Source of the DNA: Clostridioides sp.
GTDB lineage: Bacteria; Bacillota; Clostridia; Peptostreptococcales; Peptostreptococcaceae
Length of the DNA: 64,000 nt
NCBI GenBank assembly: GCA_031261505.1
Contig: JAISJN010000010.1
Location: forward strand, 36,520 to 100,519
Reading direction: 5' to 3'
The first letter of the stretch is position 1, and each line of letters begins with the position of its first letter. Position numbers and translations under genes: made by a program. Shown here one piece after another: positions 8,147-16,596 of the stretch. A model generated the notes under the pieces. The model did no database searches, was not told the DNA's origin, and saw nothing but the letters and a program-made list of their open reading frames with translations.

Positions 8147-9730
8147 ATGAACTTTAGTGAATTGGATAAGAGAATAAATACAACAGGAAGTGTATATAGA
8201 AATTTAAGTTATCCAGAGTTAGTTAAACACGCAGTAACAAATGGAGAAGGAACATTATCTGATAAGGGAGCTCTTGTAGTTCACACAGGTAAATACACAG
8301 GAAGATCTCCTAAAGATAGATTTATAGTAAAAAAAGGAATAGCAGAAGAATTAGTAAACTGGGGAGATACAAATCTACCAGTAGAAGAATCTGTATTCGA
8401 CAACTTATATACAAAGGTATTAGATTACCTAGCTGATAAAAATTTATACGTATTCGATGGATACGTTGGAGCTAACGACAATTACAGCATGAACATAAGA
8501 GTTGTAAATGAATATGCATCAGAAGCACTTATGTCAAACCAATTATTCAGAAGATTTGACGATAAAGATTTAAGTGATTTTGCACCACAATTCAATATAG
8601 TTGTTGCACCAGGATTTAAAGCAGAGGGAAAAGCTGATGGAGTAAATTCAGAAGCCTTTATAATAGTAAACTTTGAAAAGAAAATAGTGCTTATAGGTGG
8701 AACTCAATACTCAGGAGAAATCAAAAAATCTGTTTTCTCTGTAATGAACTTCCTACTACCTCAACAAGGTGTATTCCCAATGCACTGTTCATCAAACATA
8801 GGTAAAGACGGAAATACAGCAGTATTCTTCGGACTTTCTGGTACAGGAAAGACAACTTTATCAGCTGACCCAGAGAGAACTCTAATCGGGGACGATGAAC
8901 ACGGTTGGTGTGATGATGGAATATTTAACTTTGAAGGTGGATGCTATGCTAAGACAATAGATCTTAACCCTGATAAGGAACAAGAAATATACGGAGCTAT
9001 AAGATTTGGAACATTATTAGAAAATGTAGTTTTAGATGAAAAAAATAAACCAGATTACTCAGATGGAAGTTTAACTGAAAATACAAGAGCAGCTTATCCA
9101 TTAGAATTTATAGATAATGTTGAAAAAAGCGGAAGAGGTAAAAATCCAAACACTGTTGTATTCCTTACAGCAGATGCCTTTGGTGTAATACCTCCAATAT
9201 CAAAACTTACAAATGAAGCTGCAATGTACTACTTCCTATCAGGATATACAAGTAAACTTGCAGGTACAGAAAGAGGAATAAAGGAACCTAAGGCTACATT
9301 CTCAACTTGCTTTGGTGAACCATTCATGCTTATGAACCCAGAAGTATACGCAAAACTTCTAGGAGAAAAAATAGAAAAAAACAACACAGAAGTTTACTTG
9401 ATAAACACTGGTTGGTGCGGTGGCGAATACGGTGTAGGTGAAAGAATGAACCTTGAATACACTAGAGCAATGGTAAAAGCTGCTGTAAATGGAGATCTAA
9501 GATATGCTGATTACGAAGAATGCTCTAATTTCAACGTTCTTATACCAAAAGAAGTTGAAAACGTGCCAACTGATATCTTAAATCCAAGAAATACTTGGGA
9601 AGACAAAGCTGCTTACGATAAGAAGGTAGACGAATTAGTTGGATACTTCCATGAAAACTTCGGAAGATTCAATGGAGTTTGCAAGGATATATTGGATAAC
9701 AACGAGAATTTTCTAGAAGAAGCGGAATAG
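8147..9730 (+). CDS. pckA: Phosphoenolpyruvate carboxykinase (ATP)
   Basis: A 527-residue enzyme interconverting oxaloacetate + ATP and PEP + ADP + CO2. In fermenting clostridia it can run in either direction. The kinase loop GLSGTGKTTLSADP (about residues 229-242) and the downstream IGDDEHGW metal-binding segment are intact. YSGEIKKS and FPMHCSSNIG motifs of the ATP-type family precede it. The length matches bacterial ATP-type PckA. ATG 8147 is chosen because GGAGG (8134-8138) is 8 bases upstream; the upstream GTG at 8132 overlaps that site. Codon use is that of a well-expressed gene. Confidence 0.97.
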   Translation: MNFSELDKRINTTGSVYRNLSYPELVKHAVTNGEGTLSDKGALVVHTGKYTGRSPKDRFIVKKGIAEELVNWGDTNLPVEESVFDNLYTKVLDYLADKNLYVFDGYVGANDNYSMNIRVVNEYASEALMSNQLFRRFDDKDLSDFAPQFNIVVAPGFKAEGKADGVNSEAFIIVNFEKKIVLIGGTQYSGEIKKSVFSVMNFLLPQQGVFPMHCSSNIGKDGNTAVFFGLSGTGKTTLSADPERTLIGDDEHGWCDDGIFNFEGGCYAKTIDLNPDKEQEIYGAIRFGTLLENVVLDEKNKPDYSDGSLTENTRAAYPLEFIDNVEKSGRGKNPNTVVFLTADAFGVIPPISKLTNEAAMYYFLSGYTSKLAGTERGIKEPKATFSTCFGEPFMLMNPEVYAKLLGEKIEKNNTEVYLINTGWCGGEYGVGERMNLEYTRAMVKAAVNGDLRYADYEECSNFNVLIPKEVENVPTDILNPRNTWEDKAAYDKKVDELVGYFHENFGRFNGVCKDILDNNENFLEEAE

Positions 9731-9844
9731 ATTCGAGTACGGGCGATAGATAACCAGGTTACAATACAATCTGTTTTGCTTCAAAATTTCGGATGACGAG
9801 ATACGAACTGAGGTATGAATTACCAGTTTGTATTGATATATGAC

Positions 9845-9888
9845 GGACTTGAAATAGAATCAACAATTCTATTTCAAGTCCCTTTTTT
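9845..9888 (+). terminator. Strong terminator after pckA
   Basis: A perfect 16-bp stem (9845-9860 with 9866-9881), a 5-base loop and six T. Confidence 0.95.
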
Positions 9889-9908
9889 GCTTCTATTATG
9901 ATAAAATG

Positions 9909-10006
9909 TACTTGAGATAAATCCCCAGCCTCTATAGATATTTGGTATAAATCTCATTTCGGTCTGGTTTAAATTCCAAACTGAAAACCTTGAATCATCA
10001 TTTAAC
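9909..10006 (+). repeat. Dispersed two-hairpin repeat, copy 4
   Basis: TACTTGAGATAAAT start, ATAAATCTCATTTC middle, and TTGAATCATCATTTAAC end at 10006. It lies 34 bases before the rloA start. Confidence 0.9.
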
Positions 10007-10040
10007 ATATAAAAATATGCTGAAAAGGAAGGTGAAATAG

Positions 10041-11231
10041 ATGATATTAAAATCAGTAAAAATGAAAAACTTCCTATCGTATAAAGATGAAACCCTGTTT
10101 ACAATGGAAGCGACAGAGGACGATGAATACGATGAATTAAACACGTTTGAGGACAAGACTGGAAAATATTTAAAAAGCACCTTGATATTTGGAGCAAATG
10201 CTTCAGGCAAGACTAATCTGATCAACGCAATAGATTTTCTAAAGGAAGCAATAAATACGTCAATACTAGCCAATAACTCGTTAAAACACCTAGAACCTTT
10301 CAAATTTGATAAAAAGAACACAACAGAGCCGATAACTTTAGAGATATCTGTGATAATAGATGAAGATGAATACAGATATGGATTCGCAGTTCTGGATAAC
10401 GCTGTGATCAGGGAATGGTTTCTCAAAAACGAGGATAGATTGTTTGAGAGGATATCGCCGAGTTGGGAGGATATAGAAGTATTTGAGGAGTTTAATGAAG
10501 CGGAGCCTATAAAAAGATTTACGAGAAAAAATGCCTTATTTATATCTACTACAAGTGCGTTAAACGAGTTGATTTCAATGAAATTTGTAGCTGAGATCAC
10601 AGGAGGAATAAATATACTAAGAAAAAATAAAGATTTGGATCAAATTAAAGATACTATGGAGTATATGGAGAAAAATCCTAGCGTAAAAAATAGTATTTTG
10701 GAGTACTTGAAAAAGACGGATACAGGAATAGAAGGATTAGATTGCGAAGAAATGAATACAATACACAATGTGTATGATAATTCTAAAAAGGTGGATGAAA
10801 TAAGACTCTCATTTATGAAATACCAGTCTAGTGGTGTTAAGAAACTCTTTATTATGCTTGGACCGATATTTAAGACCTTGAGCGATGGAAGTGTACTGTT
10901 GATAGATGAAATAGACTCTAGGCTACACCCGTCAATAGTGAGGATGATATTGTCGATGTATAATTCCATAGATTTAAATCCAAAGAAGGCACAACTTATA
11001 TGTAGTACCCATGATGTATTGCTTTTAGATGGAGATATAAGAAGCGATCAGGTTTGGTTCACTGAAAAGAATAAATACGGTGCTACAGAGTTGTACTCAC
11101 TCGCTGATTTTGAGGGAATAGATAAGAAGGACTCAATTTTAAAAAGCTATTTACTTGGTATTTATGGAGCGGTACCAAAAAGGATATATCTTTCAGACAT
11201 GAATATGGAAAGAGGTCAGGGTGATGTCTAG
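10041..11231 (+). CDS. RloA/AbiL-like AAA-family ATPase
   Basis: A 396-residue ATPase of the ABC-like AAA_15/AAA_21 class. The N-terminal MILKSVKMKNFLSYKDE strand is typical of SMC-like heads. Walker A is GANASGKTN (residues 51-59). Walker B with the adjacent acidic pair is VLLIDEIDSRLHP (about 287-299), followed by the STHDVLLL switch His. It overlaps the next gene, an RloB-like protein. RloA-RloB pairs and the lactococcal AbiL system are known or suspected phage-defence pairs in which the ATPase controls a Toprim-like effector. The role here is inferred from that pairing. A CDS start behind AAAAGGAAGGTG is well supported. Confidence 0.88.
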   Translation: MILKSVKMKNFLSYKDETLFTMEATEDDEYDELNTFEDKTGKYLKSTLIFGANASGKTNLINAIDFLKEAINTSILANNSLKHLEPFKFDKKNTTEPITLEISVIIDEDEYRYGFAVLDNAVIREWFLKNEDRLFERISPSWEDIEVFEEFNEAEPIKRFTRKNALFISTTSALNELISMKFVAEITGGINILRKNKDLDQIKDTMEYMEKNPSVKNSILEYLKKTDTGIEGLDCEEMNTIHNVYDNSKKVDEIRLSFMKYQSSGVKKLFIMLGPIFKTLSDGSVLLIDEIDSRLHPSIVRMILSMYNSIDLNPKKAQLICSTHDVLLLDGDIRSDQVWFTEKNKYGATELYSLADFEGIDKKDSILKSYLLGIYGAVPKRIYLSDMNMERGQGDV

Positions 11232-11805
11232 AAACAGAAGCAGCAAGAAAAAGAGAAAACTTCAGAATAAAATTCTAATAGTGTGCGGAGGTACTACAGA
11301 GGAAAATTATTTCGAAAATTTCAAGAAAGGTTTGGCAGATGTATCTATAGTAGTAGAGAATAATCCAAAGTCACCTAGAAGGATAGTGGAGTCTGCGATA
11401 AAATCAATGCAAAACACCCATTATATACATGTGTGGTGTGTTTTCGATAAGGATGATTTCGTTGATTTTGATGGAGCTATAAAGCAGGCTAACAAAAATG
11501 GAATCAATGTGGCGTTTTCAAATCAAGCCTTTGAGCTGTGGTTTCTATGTCACTATATGTATATAGATGGTAAAATGAATAGAAATGCTTATTATAGCCA
11601 ATTGTCTAGATATATGAAGGTGCGCTATCACAAGACCAAGATAAACCACTACGATTTGCTAAACGACAATATTCACGTTGCAATCAACAATGCTAAGATA
11701 GCCCACCAAAAGCATATGCTAAGCGATGATAAGGACCCTTCTAAATGGGAATCTTGCACGACTGTATACCAATTGGTGGAACAATTATTGGAGTGGAGAA
11801 ATTGA
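11224..11805 (+). CDS. RloB-like Toprim-type protein
   Basis: A 193-residue protein of the RloB family. After a basic N-terminus (RSSKKKRKLQNK) comes ILIVCGGTTEENYF with E26/E27, then VFDKDDF (D75, D77, D78), the acidic residues of a Toprim-like nuclease fold. The family motif SNQAFELWFLCHY follows at about residues 99-111. It overlaps rloA by 8 bases (ATG 11224; a GTG at 11221 is also possible), which indicates translational coupling and a two-subunit system. It probably acts as the effector of the pair in phage defence, by analogy with AbiLii. Not demonstrated. Confidence 0.85.
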   Translation: MSRNRSSKKKRKLQNKILIVCGGTTEENYFENFKKGLADVSIVVENNPKSPRRIVESAIKSMQNTHYIHVWCVFDKDDFVDFDGAIKQANKNGINVAFSNQAFELWFLCHYMYIDGKMNRNAYYSQLSRYMKVRYHKTKINHYDLLNDNIHVAINNAKIAHQKHMLSDDKDPSKWESCTTVYQLVEQLLEWRN

Positions 11806-11861
11806 TTGAAGTTCTTGTTTAAAAGTCACCTACTTGTCACATTAGGATTATATAATGAAGT

Positions 11862-11957
11862 AACAACATGGGAAGAATGTCCCGACGATAGAGGGGGAAG
11901 GGTTTCTCATTTCGGCGAAGATTGAATACTCCACTGAAAACGTTGAACAATCATTAC
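11862..11957 (+). repeat. Dispersed repeat, decayed copy 5
   Basis: Hairpin 1 is degenerate. GGTTTCTCATTTC, CCACTGAAAACGTTGAA and the tail CAATCATTAC remain. Confidence 0.6.
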
Positions 11958-12003
11958 GGAAGATACGCTTGCCTGTAGAGGGAGTGTTATCTTCCTTATT
12001 TTT
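11956..12003 (+). terminator. GGAAGAT-type hairpin after rloB
   Basis: GGAAGATAC...GTTATCTTCC followed by TTATTTTT. It is a terminator-like hairpin of a type seen again at 49978, 54722 and 59424. Confidence 0.65.
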
Positions 12004-12012
12004 AGATAATAA

Positions 12013-12168
12013 TAAAACTTGAGATAAATGCACCTTTATAGGTTGCGGGCATAAATCTCATTTCAGTGGCGGTTGAAATCCAGCAGAGGTACTAGCCAGA
12101 AGAGGTACTAGTCAGTATAAGTACTAGCCAGCACAAGCACTAGCCAGCACAAGCAATTAGCATTTAAA
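12013..12168 (+). repeat. Dispersed two-hairpin repeat, copy 6, with internal expansion
   Basis: The start AAAACTTGAGATAAATG, hairpin 1, ATAAATCTCATTTCAGTGG and the tail GCAATTAGCATTTAAA are conserved. The second hairpin is replaced by four 16-bp tandem units (12089-12152). It ends 28 bases before the yfhO-like start. Confidence 0.88.
12089..12152 (+). repeat. Four tandem 16-bp units inside repeat copy 6
   Basis: Units GTACTAGCCAGAAGAG, GTACTAGTCAGTATAA, GTACTAGCCAGCACAA and GCACTAGCCAGCACAA lie end to end with an exact 16-base period. Confidence 0.95.
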
Positions 12169-12196
12169 AATATTGAGAATTGAGGTGTAAGGTCAT

Positions 12197-14017
12197 TTGA
12201 AGCGAATAATAAATGACAAAATAAAAAATTATAAAATAAAAAATAATGCTGGCAATAGATTAATTGTTGAGTTTGGAGTGATCTTGCTATTTATATCTAT
12301 AGCGATTCTATGCAATGCTCAAGCCTTGTTCAAAAATTCATTCTATTTTACATACGGCATGGATAATGCAGTACAGCTTACGTATTTCGTTCCATTTATC
12401 GAGAGGTGTATTTCTAGGGGAAATTTATTCTGGTCTTGGAGTTATTGACTTGGTGGAAACGTGCTCGGTGAGCTTTCATATTACTACACGACTAGTCCGT
12501 TTTTCTATTTGAATTTCGATTTAAAATCGATACTTCACGTCGGAAATTCGCTGTTTGTCAGTTTGAGGTTTAGGTTGTACCTGATTGTATTTAAGCAGGC
12601 GTTTACGATGTATTTGATGTATAAACTTATGAGATATGAAAAGAAGAGCGTAGAACTGTCGGTTGTTTCAGCCATGGCATACGGGTTGTCGATATTTTTC
12701 ATGACATTTGCCAATAAATCGTTGTATGAATAGTTCCAGATGGCATGACAAATAATGAAAAGTTTATGAATTATATCAAGAAGCTGTTCCAGTTTGGCAT
12801 GAAGATTTTAATTTCAATAGGAATTGGAATGGTATTGTTTTTACCTTCCGTTATGGCGATTCTAATATTTGTGGCAATAGTCTACAGTATTAGGATAAAC
12901 GGAAATGAAATTCTTTTAGTAAAATACGCAGTCTTTGGAGGGGTATATTTATTTGGATTCCTATCGCTATTATCTCTGGTAGTATACAAGAACTCTAGAA
13001 GTGGAGGAATGTCTCTCCAAGTAGGTATATAGGATTTGACGACAGATTCTTTTTAGAAAGTGCATTAGGTGTAAAATATAAATTGCTCTACAACGACGAT
13101 AATCTGCCGTACGGATACAGGGTTTCAAAGCAGATAGGAAAGTATAAATTACTTAAAAACGACAAGATAGCTGGATTTGATTTATTTTACGATAACTATG
13201 ACGATGTTAAAGAGCTTGATAAGATGAACTACGCTGAAAAAGACGCTTCGATTTTGAACACAGCTTATATAGAGCATCCAGTAAAGGGCGTTGAAAAAAC
13301 GATAAGAAACTCAATACATTGGACAGTGATACGATAGATTTAGACAATATGAAGATGAAGAATATGGCATATGAAGGTGGAAATATAAAGGCTGGATCCA
13401 ATGCTAGTATAGAAATAAAGGTACCAGAGAAATATAGAAAGACGAATGCAGAATTACTTCTCATAGCAGATTTAGAGTCTAAGGGGAACAAGAAGTTCAT
13501 AATAGATGTAAATTCTAAGAACACGACTAGAGAGGGTGTAGGATATATCTGGGATTATCCGATGAAGGACTACGCATTTAAAATAAATGGTGGAACTGAG
13601 AATATAAGGATAGGGCTTACTAAGGGGGAGTACAAGGTAAAAAATATACGCCTTATAAGCAGCTCATATGAAAAGTACGATGAATGGATCGAAAAGTTAA
13701 ATAAATACAATCTCGAAAATCTGTATATACAGAACGGTTTTGTTTCAGGTGATATAGAGATTGGTGAAGATGGAACACTAGCGTTAAATATTCCGTACTC
13801 AAATGGATGGACAGCTAAGTTAAACGGCGAAAAAGCAGAGACTATTAGGGTGAACAAATTGTTTACAGTGCTTAAATTAGAGAAGGGCAGATATCACGTA
13901 GAGTTTAAATACGTTAGTCCGGGATTCAAAACTGGAGCGGTGATAACTGTAGTTTCTTTGGTAATATCAGTATTTTGGTGGATTTTATTTAGAAAAAGAG
14001 CCAAAATCTATAAATAA
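12197..14017 (+). pseudogene. YfhO-family membrane protein, heavily degraded
   Basis: Fragments of a large polytopic membrane protein of the YfhO/GT-C type. The N-terminal part (YGMDNAVQL, FIERCISRGNLFWSWSY) is cut by an in-frame TGA at 12446-12448, exactly before LGGNVLGELSYYYTTSPFF. A TAG follows at 12731. Further pieces lie in other frames at 12745-13032, 13083-13337 and 13319-14017. The last piece is the C-terminal beta domain (IPYSNGWTAKLNGEKAE, VKYVSPGFK-like) and a final membrane helix. Family members are about 850 residues; only about 600 codons remain, so internal deletions add to the stops and shifts. Intact relatives are implicated in transfer of sugars to cell-wall polymers. Non-functional here. 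Confidence 0.85.
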
Positions 14018-14030
14018 TTTAAATAAAAGC

Positions 14031-14059
14031 TTGAAATTTTGCTGAAAAACCTGTATTAT
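14031..14059 (+). promoter_or_regulatory. tRNA-Leu promoter
   Basis: TTGAAA, 17-base spacer, TATTAT. It is 13 bases upstream of the tRNA. Confidence 0.7.
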
Positions 14060-14072
14060 AATTAGTGGAGAT

Positions 14073-14158
14073 GCAGGTGTGGTGGAACGGCAGACACGCT
14101 ATCTTGAGGGGGTAGTGAGAGAATTCTCGTGCGGGTTCAAATCCCGCCACCTGCACCA
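14073..14158 (+). tRNA. tRNA-Leu (anticodon GAG)
   Basis: An 86-base class II tRNA. The 7-bp acceptor GCAGGTG/CACCTGC and encoded CCA are visible. The anticodon loop TTGAGGG is flanked by CTATC/GGTAG, giving anticodon GAG. A long variable arm and the T-loop GGGTTCAAATCCC are present. Confidence 0.97.
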
Positions 14159-14176
14159 TTTATTAATTAGCAGCTT

Positions 14177-14215
14177 AAACGCGTATAATTCTAATTTGAA
14201 TTTACGCGTTTTTTT
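14177..14215 (+). terminator. Terminator after tRNA-Leu
   Basis: AAACGCGTA pairs with TACGCGTTT, with an inner ATTC/GAAT stem and a run of seven T. Confidence 0.92.
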
Positions 14216-14248
14216 GTGCGAATAATAGGAATCAGAAGGAGAGTTTAA

Positions 14249-14746
14249 ATGGAATTTTACATGAAGTTACCCCGTAACAAAAGAGAATTTGCATTATTTA
14301 TGGCAATAGTTTCGATTTTATCTGTCAATATAATCGCACCGGTTATCACAGGATTTGAAGTGGGGTTCAAATTGAGCGTGTGGTACGATGTTTTAAGAGT
14401 AATACCTTTTATCTGGGTATGTGTAATTGCTTTGGTGTTGATTACATACAAACCAGCTGAATGGCTTACAAGTAAAATTGTAGACAAGGATGATAGTTTC
14501 AATTCGCATATAACAATAAATATTATGTGTACTGTTTTACTGATGTCAGTAGTTCTTACAGTTGTTGGAACATGGATTGGCAGCCGTCAAATCAGTATGG
14601 AACCGATTAGATTTTTCTTCTATAAATGGCCACGTAACTTTGCTATTTCTTTTGCAGTAGAGGCGTTGATCGCTCAACCTATCGCTAGGTTTGTATTATA
14701 CAAACTACACCAGATGAGTGATTTCCAAGGTGAGTCTGTTAACTAG
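14249..14746 (+). CDS. DUF2798 family membrane protein
   Basis: A 165-residue membrane protein with four predicted helices (about residues 15-35, 48-66, 90-110 and 128-150), arranged as two repeats of the DUF2798 unit. The motif PRNFAISFAVEALIAQPIAR in the second repeat is typical. A matching MAIVSILSVNIIAPVITGF lies in the first. The function of the family is not known. The start follows AGAAGGAGAG. The gene is monocistronic, with a terminator 35 bases downstream. Confidence 0.85.
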   Translation: MEFYMKLPRNKREFALFMAIVSILSVNIIAPVITGFEVGFKLSVWYDVLRVIPFIWVCVIALVLITYKPAEWLTSKIVDKDDSFNSHITINIMCTVLLMSVVLTVVGTWIGSRQISMEPIRFFFYKWPRNFAISFAVEALIAQPIARFVLYKLHQMSDFQGESVN

Positions 14747-14781
14747 AGAGCTCGAACTTGGTATTGATAGCTATGTAAAAT

Positions 14782-14830
14782 AAGAACCGTCGACCGCCTT
14801 TGTATGAGGGCAGTAGACGGTTCTCATTTT
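14782..14830 (+). terminator. Terminator after the DUF2798 gene
   Basis: GAACCGTCGACCGCC pairs with GGCAGTAGACGGTTC with two mismatches, followed by TCATTTT. Confidence 0.8.
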
Positions 14831-14914
14831 AGTTTAGAAAAATATAAAAATGAAGATCAAATCAGGCACTACACAATCAGAATTTAAGTTAATGATAAAA
14901 AGGAAGTAATTTGT

Positions 14915-14943
14915 TTGAATTTAATGAAAACATGGAGTATACT
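14915..14943 (+). promoter_or_regulatory. Promoter for the GNAT acetyltransferase gene
   Basis: TTGAAT, 17-base spacer, TATACT. A small GGTGT/ACACC hairpin follows in the leader. Confidence 0.65.
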
Positions 14944-15044
14944 GAAGGTGTGAAGTGAGAGATACACCCTAAAAACGGGCAGACTAGCATCTTAAGTATG
15001 TGTTATCTAAAGTAAATCAATATTAATTTGAAAGAAGGGGTAAG

Positions 15045-15614
15045 ATGAGAAAATATTTCAGAAAATTAGTAGGGGAAAGAGTTTATCTATCTCCACAAAA
15101 TCTTGAAGACGCCGAACTGTATACAAAATGGATAAACGATTTAAAAGTCACTGATTGGATAAATAGATCCAGTCAACTTACATCAAAAGAGCGAGAAATT
15201 ACGTGGATGGGTGACTCTGATAAAAATAATGAGTATAATTTTACAATGTGTAGGTTAGTAGATGATGTACCAATGGGGTGTCTAGATCTCAGATGTATAA
15301 ATACAGTTTCAAGGACGGCTACAGTTGGGATATTTATAGGTGATGAGGAAAATAGAAACAGCGGATACGGAACTGAGGCGCTTGGAATTTTGGTGGAATT
15401 TGGATTTAACTATTTAAATCTAAACAATATAATGCTAGAAGTAAATTTATGTAACGAGAGAGCTCAAAAGTCATACGAGAAGATAGGATTTAAAGAATTT
15501 GGAAGAAGGCATCAGTCAATTTTTGTTTGTGGTGAATACTATGATTCAGTATATATGGAAATACTTAGGAAAGATTATAAGGGTGATTGGATAAAGAATT
15601 CACCATTTAAATAA
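15045..15614 (+). CDS. GNAT family N-acetyltransferase (RimJ/RimL-like)
   Basis: A 189-residue acetyltransferase of the Acetyltransf_3 subtype, which transfers acetyl groups from acetyl-CoA to amines, often protein N-termini or small molecules. Motifs include GERVYLSPQNLEDAELYTKWIND at the start (typical of RimJ-like proteins). The acetyl-CoA loop is near residues 105-115 (DEENRNSGYGTEAL) and is followed by ARAQKSYEKIGF-like NERAQKSYEKIGFKEFGRR. The substrate is unknown. The start follows AAAGAAGGGGT. Repeat copy 7 begins five bases after the stop. Confidence 0.88.
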   Translation: MRKYFRKLVGERVYLSPQNLEDAELYTKWINDLKVTDWINRSSQLTSKEREITWMGDSDKNNEYNFTMCRLVDDVPMGCLDLRCINTVSRTATVGIFIGDEENRNSGYGTEALGILVEFGFNYLNLNNIMLEVNLCNERAQKSYEKIGFKEFGRRHQSIFVCGEYYDSVYMEILRKDYKGDWIKNSPFK

Positions 15615-15618
15615 GAAT

Positions 15619-15712
15619 TATAACTTGAGATAAATGTCCTCCACCTATAAGCTGGAGGACATAACTACGATTTGAGTAGGTTAAGTATTCTACCATTCAA
15701 TTGGCATTTAAT
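15619..15712 (+). repeat. Dispersed two-hairpin repeat, copy 7
   Basis: TATAACTTGAGATAAATG, hairpin CCTCCACC...GGAGGAC, a diverged second part and tail CATTCAATTGGCATTTAA. Confidence 0.8.
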
Positions 15713-15867
15713 CTATTTTAAAACGACAATTTCTTTTACATTCTGCAATACACTACTTTCAATGTTTTGACTATAAACAATTAAAAAATATATCGGAAAT
15801 CGATTTTTTGCATAAAATAAATAGTTTATATAAATAAAAAAAATAAACAGCCTTTTTTATTTAACTA

Positions 15868-15897
15868 TTGTTAAAAAGACTGCAAATGTAGTATAAT
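15868..15897 (+). promoter_or_regulatory. V-ATPase operon promoter P1 with palindrome
   Basis: TTGTTA, 18-base spacer, TATAAT. The -35 is overlapped by the palindrome TTTAAC-TATT-GTTAAA (15860-15875), a possible operator. Confidence 0.6.
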
Positions 15898-16069
15898 TAA
15901 ATAGCGTATACAAAAAGGGCGAAAGTTAATACTGGAAAACGTTTAACAATCAAATGAAAAACGTTAGCACAAAGACTAGGTCGAGGCTATAATATGTAAG
16001 TGAAAGCAAGAACAATTTTCAAAATTGAAGATAATTTTTGTGAAATTAAATAAAAAATTGTCAAATAGA

Positions 16070-16098
16070 TTGAAAAATTTTCAAAATTATATTATTAT
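16070..16098 (+). promoter_or_regulatory. V-ATPase operon promoter P2
   Basis: TTGAAA, 17-base spacer, TATTAT. It lies about 170 bases before the first gene. Confidence 0.55.
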
Positions 16099-16269
16099 AG
16101 TACAAAGACATATTATTCGAGAAGTGAATAATTTAACGACATAGTTTATTCTAGAGAAATCGTTTTCGCTTCTTAAAACGTTCATTTAATAAATCAAGCT
16201 ATCATATACTGTAATGTTAGGCGATTTATAAAAAATGAAATTTATTATATTTGCAAAGGTGGTGATATT

Positions 16270-16596
16270 TTGGCAGTAGAAGCTCTTGAAAAAATACAGC
16301 AAGCTGAATCCAATGCAAAATCAATTGTGGATGACGCTATGGACCAAAGCAGAAAAATACTTAGTCAAGCAGAAACCAAAGCAAATCAAGAATATCAGAA
16401 AATTGTTGACCAAGCTAAGGAAGAAGCAGTAGGAATTAGGAATGATGCTACAAACAGAGGTAACCTTCAGTCACAACCAATAATAGCAAAAGGAGAAAAA
16501 GAGGTGGAGGCAATTCTGAGTACCTCTGGAGAAAAAATCGATCAAGCAGTGAAATTAGTAATCGAGAGGATAGTGAAGTTCAATGGCAATAGTTAA
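16270..16596 (+). CDS. V-type ATPase peripheral stalk subunit G/H
   Basis: A 108-residue, almost entirely helical protein rich in Ala, Glu, Lys and Gln, which forms the coiled-coil peripheral stalk with subunit E (called NtpF in Enterococcus, AhaH in archaea). The start is TTG at 16270 behind AAAGGTGGTGAT. It is the first gene of the nine-gene operon and overlaps the next by 14 bases. The identification rests on composition, length and position more than on motifs. Confidence 0.85.
   Translation: MAVEALEKIQQAESNAKSIVDDAMDQSRKILSQAETKANQEYQKIVDQAKEEAVGIRNDATNRGNLQSQPIIAKGEKEVEAILSTSGEKIDQAVKLVIERIVKFNGNS

Larger units (their letters stand above)
15713..16261. other. Long leader region of the V-ATPase operon
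   Basis: About 550 AT-rich bases without a gene. Two promoters are visible (15868-15897, 16070-16098). Between them lie short imperfect repeats of AAAACGTTTAACA/AAAACGTTAGCA and several AAATTTTCAAAATT-like words. No recognised riboswitch. Confidence 0.55.

Noticed and set aside
15713..16261. Riboswitch in the V-ATPase leader
   Set aside because: No conserved core of a known riboswitch class could be seen. The leader is simply AT-rich with two promoters.
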